Positions 37,574-48,400 of a stretch of DNA of 64,000 nt are shown piece by piece (the stretch's first letter is position 1; the number at the start of each line of letters is the position of its first letter). A model generated the notes under the pieces. The model had not been told where the DNA came from, searched no databases, and worked only from the letters and a program-made list of their open reading frames with translations. A program made the translations under genes and the position numbers. The DNA comes from Hypomesus transpacificus (lineage: Eukaryota > Chordata > Actinopteri > Osmeriformes > Osmeridae), in NCBI RefSeq assembly GCF_021917145.1, contig NC_061067.1, forward strand, positions 782,537 to 846,536, read 5' to 3'.

Positions 37574-40500
37574 TCACTCTGGGCTTTCAGCCTGCATCCT
37601 GTTAAAGTAGAGGACTGCAGGCTCCTGGGCAAGGTTGTGAATGTTGTAGGCATGTCCTGGTTACATGAACAGGAGAAGAGCCACAAGGGAGTATTGAGGA
37701 TTCATCATGTTTTACTTCTGAGCTTAGTTTTCCTAAAGACCCTGTCACGCTGCACAGCTAATTGATTTGCCCATGAAAGACATTTCCAACGCTGCGTGGA
37801 AAATCATAGGTTGTGAACATTTAACCCATTTAACCTCAGATAAAGCATAATCCTGGATTTAATAAAAAAAAGAACAAAAGGCTTTTAGTTCTGCACTAGT
37901 CTTAATCGGTTTTGAAAAATAGATGAAGGGAAATCAAAGAGTTCTTACCACACGGGACCATGAACGTTTGTCCGGGGTTGTAAAGTGACACCTTCCCGTT
38001 GATGGTCACTCGGACACAGCTTGTCAGAACATTATAAACCTGGAAAAGAAACAACAACCAAAATCTTCTGAGTCTGTTTCTGAGGAATTGAGACCATAGA
38101 GGTAATTCACTGCAATACGAGACATACTTGTGAAGGACGACCAACAAAAGAAGAAACTAGACTGAGGAAAGATGCAGGAAGGAAGTCGAGTGGACTCACT
38201 GATGTGAAGCTGTGATCCACCCATAGAGGCTTCTTCATGAAGGAGCCCAGCAGGATTCTTCCGCTGCAGAAGGAGCTGGCCTGCAGGTCCACGCGGAGGC
38301 CCAGGGCTCGGCCACGGTAGGAGTACCACTGGAACTGCTCTGGACTTATCTGCCCCCCCCCTGCAGTAGCCACAGAAAGATACTGCATGACACGTCAGAT
38401 ACAGAACATCCCTCACAATGGAAGCAGATAAAGAAGGTAAACGGGATCTGGGTCTGGTCTGTGCCTTTAAGGAATCCTTAAAGTTACACAGACACACACT
38501 GTAGATGTGTTATGGACGTGTAGAGTTCTGATTTCAACCAACAACAAACAAACATGTAGTCTGGGACAAAGGTGTGCACAGGAGGCACAAACATATCTGA
38601 GCCTCCATGTTGTAGGCACCTCGGAAAGAAACGTAGCTTTGGGATAAATGTGTAACTGCTGTCCAAACACAGGCGTTGGGGTGAGAAGCATTCCTGGATG
38701 TCTGATCTCACATCACCCTGTCCCAGAGGTGCAGCCCCTGCTTGGAGGGTCCTGGGCTCACCTTTGATGGTGGTGGGCCAGAGCACCTTGAGCCACTCCT
38801 GCAGGTTGGCCCTGTCCTCCTGCTGCAGAAGCAGCGGCCTGAGAGGAGGCCCACACAGCTCAGAGCCAGCCAGGACAGGCACAGACAATCTGGACGAAGG
38901 TAAACCTGACGGAGGTCAAGGATACAGCATTGTTCAGCACTTCAACAGGAGATTTTTTTTTTGGGACAAAGACGTTGTTGTTGTTCGAGTGATGTTGTTT
39001 GTTGCTGTTTAGGGCCACAGAGTTAAGAACTTACACAAGTCCTCGTCTTCCTCGTGATGCTCCAGATCGACCATGGAGGACGGCCCACTTATGAAGCCCT
39101 TTAACCTGTGGGAAAAACAAAAAAACAGCGTCCACACTTGAATTCTCAGTTCACTGTGAAGACTCAGTGTAGAACTGAGGGAACAGACTGTTCAAAACAT
39201 GGACCCTGTGAAAGGAGGAGTGAAGGGGGTACTCACGTGTTGTCTGACAGGCGTTGGCTAATGGAGGGCCAGCTCAGCCTCTTTCCCAGCTCTCCTGCAG
39301 ACTCCATACACACTGAGGTGGTATGAGTCCCTACAGGACTGGAAGTATCATCACAAGGGATCAAGCTGCCGGAAGGTTCTTGATCCGGATCGACATCTTC
39401 AGTGTTGGTACCCTCGCTGGCGACACTGCTCTGGGCCGAACCTTGGCCCTGGGAGGGGAACAACGTTTTACGTCCTCCATCCCGGGCCGCACTTCTGACC
39501 CTCGCCACCGGGGGCACTGTGTCACCTGAGGTGAAGATGGCTGCGAACGTGGCCAGGGACCTCTTTGCCGTCTTGGGAGCAGAGAGGTCTTTCTTCTTCA
39601 GTGGTGGCTCGGGCGCTGTGTGGCGAGTTTTGGGCGAGCGGGCCAATCTGCCGTTCTGATGCGGTCTGAGAGAAGGTGACTTGTGTGCTTTGGGCTGCTT
39701 CGCCTCACCTTTTTGCCTTTTCGTGTTCTTGTCGTTGGGTTTCCGTGGCGACGAGGGCGTGGCCTCTACGTCGGCGGGGGGACTGCCAATCTCCCACCAG
39801 TTTCCGGGAGCTTTCCGGCATCGTTTTTCTTGCATGGGAATATTTTCGTGATTATGGGGTCTTTGAGGTGTGGAGGGGTGGTTCAGGGCTGACTTTGCGT
39901 TGGGGGTGCGACTATAGACCCGGTCAAACACCTTTTCACCTGTTAAGTCATAGTGTGCACAATCAGAACAGCAACAACACAAAACACACCATCCACCTAC
40001 AGCCCATGCAGACCACAGCCAACTCCTTAATGGACGAGCATTATTCCACTACCTATCAATTTTATTAAGCGATCAAATTAAAAATAATAACAGCTGAGAT
40101 TCCACATTATATTAGTATGATGTTTGTTGAGGTTTTAACCATCCTTACTGGGAGTGGAGGTATGTTGTCTGAGTGGACTGGGCTGTGGGCTGAGCTCTCC
40201 CTGGTCACGGCTACCAGAGTCGACCACAGCTTCCACTTCTGTCTCAGCAGGTTTTTCTGGTTTTGGTCGGCTGCTCTTCCTCTTCCTGGTGTGCCTGGCC
40301 CTCGTACCAGCCTTCTTAGGCTGTGGTTCTCCAGACCGCCTGGTTGAGAGCTTTGACGGCTTCTTGTCACTCACATCTCCACCTCCTTCCAGCGCCTCGT
40401 CCTGCACCACAGGCAGGGAGACGGCACCCTTTGCTGTCTTCCTGCTGCTCTGTTTAGACTTTTTAACAGCTGGTCCACTGTCGGCCTCGGTCTTCATGGT

Positions 40501-43500
40501 TTTGTCAGACACACCTAGCCACCAGGCCCCAGGCGCACACTTCTTTCTCTTCCCTAGCACAGGGCTCTCTGCACACGTGTCAGAAACACCCACAGTGGAG
40601 GGCTTGGACTCTGGACCCTTAGGGTTGGAGGGGACCTTAGAAGTTGCTTTTCTTTGTCCTTTTTGAAGTTTGTTCTTTGCCTTTTCTGAAGAGAAAAAGT
40701 CAACAAGAGTGGAGAATGAGATATTAATACTAACAACATGTTCATATACAGGAGAGGACACATACGTAGTTATGTCTACGCCTTTAAGCTATCGAAATTA
40801 AAACACATATACACACACAACGTCTGTGACATGACTGAACAAAGGAAGCTTGATACACATGTTCTCTGGTTCAGGGGAAGCCTTACCTGGCGCAGAATCC
40901 TCCTCCTCCTTCCTGTCTCCACCAACTGATAGGGACAGGAAGTCTACATCTCCTCCAGGCTCCTCCAAGTCCTCCATGTGACCAGGTTCTGCAGCAGGTT
41001 GTGGCAGCTCCAGCCCAGGGGAAAGTTCCCTGTTCCCCTTGGCAGACTTGCTTCTTCCCCTCTTGGGCTTCTCCAGACCACCTTTGGCAGGTTTGGATCT
41101 TTGAGCATCTGATGGTTTGGGAGCTTTCTCCTCCGTCTTTTGTTCTCTTTTGCTGGGTTTGCCAGAGGCACCTTCTCCGTGTCGGTCCTTCTGTCCATCT
41201 TCTTTGGCGGATGGAGCTTTAGATGAAACCTTGGTAGCTCCTTTCTTCTTGGACTGAGGTTTGTCTCTGTCGTCCTGATTGGTCAACCCACCGGCCTTGC
41301 TTTCGGGCCTCGTCAATCTTCCAGGACTGGAGCTCTCCTCTCGGTTCATCACAGCACCCTTCCTGTCCGTGCATGTGGAGAGGACAGATCTCGATGACAC
41401 GCCTCTCGATGACACTGCCTTCCCTTTTCTTCCCTTTCCTTCCTGTTGAACCGGGTTCTCCGTTCCCTCCGGGGGTTCCTGCACCCCGGGAGCACAGCCT
41501 CCATGGTCCCGCTGAGGAACCACGTCTGCAGACGCGTCCTTGTTGGATGAAGAACTCTGAACTTTATTCTGCTTGGCTCGTGCCTTGCTTTTGTTCGGGT
41601 CAGTCTTCCTCGGGATGGAAAACAAGCTAGGGCCATCGTCCTCCAGGATCATGAAGTCATCGTCAAAGTCCTCAGGAGGTTGGCTCACTTTAGAAGGCAC
41701 CGGCTTTGAGCTGGAAAACATGGGAGTGTGTTTACTTCAAGGACTCTTAGCACTAGCACCCCCAGGATACGGTTACTGTGGTCGTGAGCTTAAACAAGAG
41801 CGTTGTGTTATGGAAACAGGCAGTCAATCGTAAACCCATTGAGGACAAAGGGAGGCGGTATCCTGGTCTTACCGTGCTGGTATGGGCTGGCTGGCCTCCC
41901 TCAGTTTTAACAGAAAGGCAAACGCGTCTTTCTGCTTTTCTTTGGACTTGTCCTCTGTCACCAGGGAGGGTCTGGTCTCACAAGGTTGGGTGTCTTGTGT
42001 CATTGTTGAGACTAAAGGGCAAGACCTTTCTTGCCTGGGTAAAAGCCGAAACAATAAACAATACAAATTAAAAAAAGAATATAAATCCTCAAAATGATCA
42101 CAGCTGTGAGAACCGTCTCCCCCCCCCCCCCCCCCGGTACGCTACACTGCAGAAGCATAAACTTGTTCTGGATACTGACTTTAAGGTTTAATTAAATGAT
42201 TCTTACGAGGATTCTTTTGGAATGGACTGAGGTACAGCACATTGGACACTCTGTGATGGGTTTTCCAGGATTTGACGATTCTCTTCACTGCAAACAGATC
42301 ACGTCAACATATCACGCTGATACTGCCAAGGTCCTGTCATAATCTACAATACCAACGTCAGAGAAATGCGAATAACAAATGCAAATAACTCACTGATTAA
42401 CTGAGTATTTTCATTCAAAAGTCTTACCAAGGTGCTTTTCTTTTGCAAAGCAAAGCAAACTTCGTCGGAGGCGAGTCCACCCCAAGGTCATCCCCACTAC
42501 AATGAGGACGGACGGGACAGTTACATTTAGCAGAAGCTCTTATCATGAGCGACTTACAGTAAGTACAGGGACATTTCCCCCGACGCAGGTAGGGTGAAGT
42601 GCCTTGCCCAAGGACACAACGTCATTCGGCACGGCGAGGAATTGATCCGGCAACCTTCTGATTACTAGGCCGACTCCCTCACCGCTCAGCCATCTGACTC
42701 CCCACAGTAACCAAGTATGCACTTACCTCATCACCACGATATCACATTTATAAAAGCACCTACTAAAAACACATGAATAACACCAAAGGACATTTATTTA
42801 GGACATCCCCTTACCTGTCTGTTGCCTGTCTACTGCAGTGCACTTCCTGTCCACTGGAGTGCACTTCCTGTGAGGTGGAGGAGTTGAGTTTGGGAGGGAC
42901 ATCCTCTTCATCCTCACAGACAAACAGGAGAGGAGAGGCTGTCTTGTCTCTATAGCAACAGCCTGCGTTGTCCACATGCACCTCCTGCTCAATGGGACTT
43001 GATGTCTTGATGGGGCCGTGTTCGTTGAAGGGGGTCACTACCTCTAATGGACAACAGTGGAAATGGTACAGCCTCATAGGTGAAAAGGTCAACCTTATAA
43101 TTAGGTTCAAAATACAGGCCTTTAAACTGGTCATATTTGAAATTATAGTGATTACTTCCAAACTTCTCAGTTTCACAACATGTATTTTACCAGTTACAGT
43201 AAATTACTCTATTGTGCATGCATGTTTCTTACCAGTATCAAGTGTAGGGCAGTACAATGCCTTTAATGGCTCACATTTTAGCTCCTCAGGTATAACAGCC
43301 TGAGACACCAGACATGGCTCTTTAAGAGGAGATGGTTCTGGAACAGGTAGTGCACTTCCCTGCTCCTCTACAGCAGGACATGTCTCTTTAAGAGGAGATG
43401 GTTCTGGAACAGGTGATGCACTTCCCTGCTCCTCTACAGCAGGACATGTCTTCGGTATGGGAGACAGAGTTGGTAGATCCAGCTCTTCCTCTGAGGTAGA

Positions 43501-44098
43501 GTCTGTAACAATGTACATGGCATCATTAACTATGTGCAGGTTACCAAGAGTGAATAGTGTGTAGACTCATGCTCAACCAAGTCTGACCAAGTGCAGTAGG
43601 ACCAAACACAGGATATGACAAAGTATTCAAAAAGCAACAAAAACTGCTGTTCTTACGTACCGAGGTCATCGAACAACTTGTCAATGTCCTTCAATTGCCA
43701 CCGTTTGTCTTGTAATTCTGTAGATTTACTGCCATAACAACATAACATTGCAAGCACGGTTAGTTTGCGTGATGTTACTCAGATAACCACAACACTGAAA
43801 ACGTTTGTTGTAAAAACAAATGAATCATTGACAATACATCTAAACGAATGTCGCGTAAAAACGAAATCGTTATCTCACCACTCTTGAATTGGGAAGTAGC
43901 GGAGCCTCTTCTGTGGTCTTTCCTGCAGTGAAGACACATTGTTATTCTTCCATACAAATTCTGCTGGCCAGCTTGCTACCACTACAGTCCCAGCTGTTGA
44001 ACGACCAGTCCCATTTTGTGGTCATTTGCGAATACACGGTTGTTTTTAACGGTCCAAGCTAAAGGTATACATACCAGTTTCGGAATTTTGGAGTCCAT
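37574..44098 (-). CDS. cenpc: Centromere protein C (CENP-C), complete, 15 coding exons, 1156 aa
   Basis: CENP-C links CENP-A nucleosomes to the kinetochore (Mis12 complex). Minus-strand exons: 44075-44098, 43879-43922, 43661-43728, 43233-43502, 42815-43043, 42207-42287, 41873-42034, 40887-41710, 40149-40685, 39237-39939, 39035-39105, 38762-38905, 38200-38339, 37949-38039, 37574-37656. All phases close (3471 bases). Evidence: EDFDDDFMILEDDG...SIPRKT (about 300-330) like human DEFIIDE...IPRK; two WW motifs, CAPGAWWLGVS (about 622) and RKAPGNWWEIG (about 794), like the human central nucleosome-binding RRPSDWW; and a C-terminal Mif2-type cupin (about 1050-1150) with TSCVRVTINGKVSLYNPGQ, MVPCG and AYNIHNL. 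The middle is very rich in Lys, Ser and Pro, as in the family. It is somewhat longer than human CENP-C (943 aa). The canonical EYWRGE motif was not found. Confidence 0.93.
42521..42705 (-). repeat. tRNA-derived SINE in a cenpc intron, minus orientation
   Basis: Reverse complement reads a head with TGGCTGAGCGGTGAGGGAGT, a CCGGATCAATTCC B-box-like block, the GGGCAAGGCACTTCACCCTA body and the shared tail. It lies between cenpc coding exons 42207-42287 and 42815-43043, antisense-neutral because both run on the minus strand. Confidence 0.88.
43321..43452 (-). repeat. 66-bp in-frame tandem repeat inside a cenpc exon
   Basis: Within exon 43233-43502, two near-identical 66-base units encode TCPAVEEQGSA followed by S/L and PVPEPSPLKE; a degenerate third start (PCLVSQ) follows. 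The unit is a multiple of three, so copy number can vary without breaking the protein. Confidence 0.88.
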
Positions 44099-44660
44099 CA
44101 GTACACTATTTGTTAAAAGGCTAGTGCTAACTTCTAGCGTCGTTACGTTAGCTTGATACTCGTTCTGCTAGCTAGTTGAGATAATGGGCAAAAGCCACTT
44201 TAGTCTTGCGACTACCAAATTGTTTTATCTACACGATTGTACATTACAAAATCTTGTGCAGAGCTATACATAAGTTAACTTCACTCATTGTGTCAAATGT
44301 ACAAGAGCTAACTATGCGGCTAATTCCCGCTAGCAAAACAAAAGTGCGCGCGACTTATCTAAACGCCTTCTCTTTTGATTTGGATACGGTGGCTCTAAGG
44401 TGCACAACAGAACGGCATAAGCAAAGGCAAAGCTAACAATTTACAGTAATCGATAAAACTATAGCATGAACAGAAACGTAACATTTGAGAAATGTATTGC
44501 AAAATACACACACATAGATACACAACACCGTCGTGTTGTGTGTGAAAAGAAAGTTTAGATTTTCTTTTTTCAAAAGCTTGAAAAAAAAAAATTGGTCGAA
44601 AACTTTTTTTCGAACAAGGCACTACAGTGACGCCGAGTGGCTTCGCTGAGATCAGGGATA

Positions 44661-44826
44661 CCCATTCCATTTCCATTTAGTCATTTAGCAGACGCTGTTA
44701 TCCAGAGCGACTTACCCATTCCATTTCCATTTAGTCATTTAGCAGACGCTGTTATCCAGAGCGACTTACAAGTTCAGGGACATTCCCCTGAGGCAATTAG
44801 GGTGAAGTGCCTTGCCCAAGGACAAA
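44661..44826 (-). repeat. Partial SINE tail with a 54-bp tandem duplication
   Basis: The segment 44661-44714 (CCCATTCCATTTCC then the SINE tail up to GCGACTTA) is repeated exactly at 44715-44768, followed by a further part of the SINE body ending near the GCCTTGCCCAAGG block. The tRNA-like head is missing. Confidence 0.88.
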
Positions 44827-45097
44827 ACGCCTTTTTTTGCACGACTCCTTATAAACAGTGACAGGTTACTTTGGGATAGGTAGCTTAGGTCCAAATACAT
44901 ACCATTCAGATAGTGCTCTTATCTAGAACTATTTGCTTATGGTGGGCTGTATACTATACAATATTGCTATGAAACTGACAGAAAAAGTTAATGAATCACA
45001 ACCACTAATACATTCTGTTGAATAAACAGAGGGGGTTAATAGGTTACTAGAATCAAGTGCACCCAACTCCAAGTTAGTTACAAAACATTTTATAACT

Positions 45098-45103
45098 TTT
45101 TAT
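45098..45103 (-). terminator. Candidate polyadenylation signal (AATAAA) of the membrane-protein gene
   Basis: The plus strand reads TTTATT here, so the minus strand has AATAAA about 350 bases past the stop codon at 45451. A second plus-strand AATAAA at 45112 is in the wrong orientation for this gene. Confidence 0.45.
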
Positions 45104-45450
45104 TATAACCCAATAAATCACAGTTGAAATAAACTATTTACAAAATTACAAAGTACAAATGCATCATTGGATCATTTTCAGTCAATCATATTATTACATT
45201 TATATTTAGCAGACGCTTTTATCCAAAGCGTTTTCCAAGAGAGAGCTTTACAAAAGTGCATAGGTCACTGATCATAACACCGAGATATCCCCAAACATTG
45301 CGGGTAGCCAAACATGAAGCATACATTGTGAAAAAACGAAAATAAGTGCAAAAGGGAATAACTATAAGAGCATGTTATTATTATTACCATAACACGTTCA
45401 TTTATGATCACTTTAGAGTGTTTCTTAAGAAAACATGTTTCAAACGAACA

Positions 45451-48400
45451 CTAAAGAAATATTTTCCTTGTCTTTTCTGCAATCTCCATTGGAGAAACCG
45501 CTTCGTCTGGGCGGACATGTTTGTACAGGGGGTTCTTGATGTGTCTCCACACAACCAACCCAATCCTTACGACGAACAGGAAACAGGTCAAACCCATCAG
45601 CACAGCTATGGGGAGGAAATACAAATAAACCAATGAACATCTTGGTGTACATATAGTGTGTCCAGGGCCAAAAACCATCTTGAATTGTTTATTGTAATAA
45701 TGTATTAATATACTGTATAATACTGTTGTGAAAACAAAACACAAACAAAAGGCAGTGCCATGTAGGCCTATCTGTACCACCAGTATTTGTCTTCTTGGAT
45801 TTGATCCCTGCATTTATAGTTTTTGTTAATGTTCCTTACCCTCGAAGACAGCATTGCGACTGGGAGAAGACGCATCATAGTTCTTTGTCAAGTTTCCAGC
45901 CAGGGCCACAATCACAACCGGGTAGATCGTGAGGATGTAGCGCATGTGTTTGTCTAAAACAAAGTTCTCCAGAACAAACCTGGCAAAGATTAACCAATAT
46001 AAAGATGAAAATACACACCAATCTCTTCCTCTGTCTAGACATACTGCAGTAAGCCCACTATGAAAATCATGCATGGCTACTCTTTTTGATACATGAGATG
46101 GTTTAATCTGTACTTACCAAACAACCAACACCACAGTCAGAATAGAGAGAGATACTGTTGCAGCATCTGTTGCAGACAGACTTCCATCATAGTTCATTAC
46201 AATTGTCAGGTTGATCAAGGTAGCAATGGATGTCCAAGTTGTGTAGGTGGACAGTGCATTCTGAACCTGAAAACATAGCACAATGTGTGTGAGAAAAGAC
46301 TATCGGTGGTTGAACTCATTGACATATACAATAACAATATCAAAATGTAAACTTTTTCACAAAAAGTAAATGTAACAGTTTGTTGGATGAAAAAAGAAAC
46401 TACCACACTGTCACTGTCACGGCCACAGCCGTGCCCCCCCCCCCCCCGGTTTCATTTTTGTCCCTGCCCCGGTGTTCCCTGTCTCATTGTCTTCACCCGT
46501 GTCTCGTTCAGTTCTCGTTAGTTTCATTGTGTCCACCTATGTCTTGATTGTTTCTGTGAATTTAGGTTCCTGTTTTGTGCCCAGCCTTTGTCTTGGCATT
46601 ACCCTTTGTCCCTGCGTGTTACCTTGTCTGTGTCCCAGTTTATGAGAAATAAACCCCTTTTGTTTGACAATGCTTGCCAACTCCCCTGCATTTGGGTCCA
46701 ACCCCACCTCACGTCGTGACAGACTGTGCATTTTACAGAAAAGAAACGGTCCTACTCACTAATGCACGGATGAGCCAGAGGTCTACTTTGTGGTATTTGT
46801 TGAGCCAGGCACCATAGATGTGAAGTCCGTGACAGGTGAAGAATATCGCAACATAGTTTGTGCAGGCAACCAGAAACAAAAAAACCAAAGCTGGTATCAT
46901 GTACCTTCGAAAGAAAAGAAACCATCAGATTACAAAAAGGTTTAAGAAAACAACATTAGTCTACCCTAAATATTATAGGTTTACTTAGATTTCCTAACTT
47001 CCAGGTAATAACCAGGTTTAGAAGAAATTAACTTTCTTATAGAAAAAATATACAGTGCCCTCCAAAAGTATTGGAACAGTGAGGCCAATTCCTTTATTTT
47101 TGCTGTAGACTGAAAACATTTGGGCTTGACATCAAACGATGAATGTGAAACCAGAGATCAACGTTTCAGCTTTTATTTCCAGGTATTTACATCAGGATCT
47201 GATGCACAAATTAGAAAATATCACCTTTTTGTTCGAACCCACCCATTTGTCACGTGAGCAAAAGTATTGGAACATGTGACTGACAGGTGTGTTTTGTTGC
47301 CCAGGTGTGTCCTATTACATACATTATTCAATCAATAAATACCACTGAATGTCTACACTCAGGTTCAGATTGGGTAAGATAGGTTTTGTCTATGCAGACT
47401 GTATTCAGAGGTGAAAACAACATGAAAACCAGAGCGCTGTCTTTGGGTGAAAAACAAGCAATTGTGAGTCTTAGAGAAGATGGAAAATCAATCAGAGCCA
47501 TTGCAGAAACATTGGCCATAGCCAGTACAACCATTTGGAATGTCCTGAAGAAGAAGAAAACTACTGGTGTACTAAGTAACAGACGTCGAACAGGTAGACC
47601 AAGGAAAACATCAGCAGTTGATGACAGAAACATTGTGAGAGCTGTAAAGAAAGACCCTAAAACAACTGTTAGTGAGATCAGCAACAACCTCCAGATGGCA
47701 GGAGTGAAGGTATCACTATCTACTGTTCGCAGAAGACTTCATGAACAAAAGTACAAGGGCTACACCAGAAGATGCAAACCACTCATTAGCAAGAAGAATA
47801 GGAAGGCCAGGCTGGAATTTGCCAAAAAGTACAGAGATGAACCTCAAAAATTCTGGGACAAAGTTTTATGGACTGATGAGACAAAGATTAACTTTTACCA
47901 AAGTGATGGAAAGGCTAAAGTTTGGAGAAAGAAAGGAACTGCTCATGATCCCAAACACACAAGCTCATCTGTGAAACACGGTGGAGGTAATGTCATGGCT
48001 TGGGCTTGCATGGCTTCTTCTGGGACGGGCTCATTAATCTTCATTGAGGATGTAACACATGATGGCAGCAGCAAAATGAACTCGGAAGTCTACAGAAACA
48101 TTTTGTCTGCCAATTTAAGGAAAGATGCAACCAAACTGATTGGCAGAGCCTTCATCATGCAGCAAGATAACGACCCAAAACACACTGCCAAAACAACAAA
48201 GGAGTTCATCAGGGGCAAGAAATGGAAGGTATTAGACTGGCCAAGTCAATCTCCAGACTTAAACCCTATAGAGCATGCATTTGACCTGCTTAAGAGGAGA
48301 CTGAAGGGAGGAACCCCACAAAACAAACAACAACTGAAAGAGGCTGCAGTGAAAGCCTGGGAAAGCATCAAAAAGGAAGAATGCAAAAGTTTGGTGACGT

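Larger units (their letters stand above)
44099..45450. other. cenpc upstream region and downstream region of the membrane-protein gene
   Basis: Contains the presumed cenpc promoter (minus strand, just above 44098), a partial SINE (44661-44826), and the 3' end of the 45451-49402 gene. No coding exon seen. Confidence 0.5.

Noticed and set aside
38762-38896. Nearer acceptor (CGTCCAG) for the cenpc exon 38762-38905
   Set aside because: It gives the wrong phase; the acceptor just beyond 38905 restores the frame.
39233-40666. Long plus-strand open frames over cenpc
   Set aside because: They are antisense shadows of the cenpc exons, which are supported by joined phases and domains.
42427-42458. 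Possible extra cenpc microexon ending in GTAAGAC
   Set aside because: The neighbouring exons already join in phase (2 to 1) and adding it would break the frame.
43661-43714. Shorter version of the third cenpc exon using the nearer acceptor (CTACAG)
   Set aside because: Joining there creates a TGA with the previous exon; the acceptor at 43729 keeps the frame open.
47386-47421. Upstream ATG as the Tc1 transposase start
   Set aside because: It would add 12 residues not typical of Tc1 transposases, whose usual length fits the ATG at 47422.
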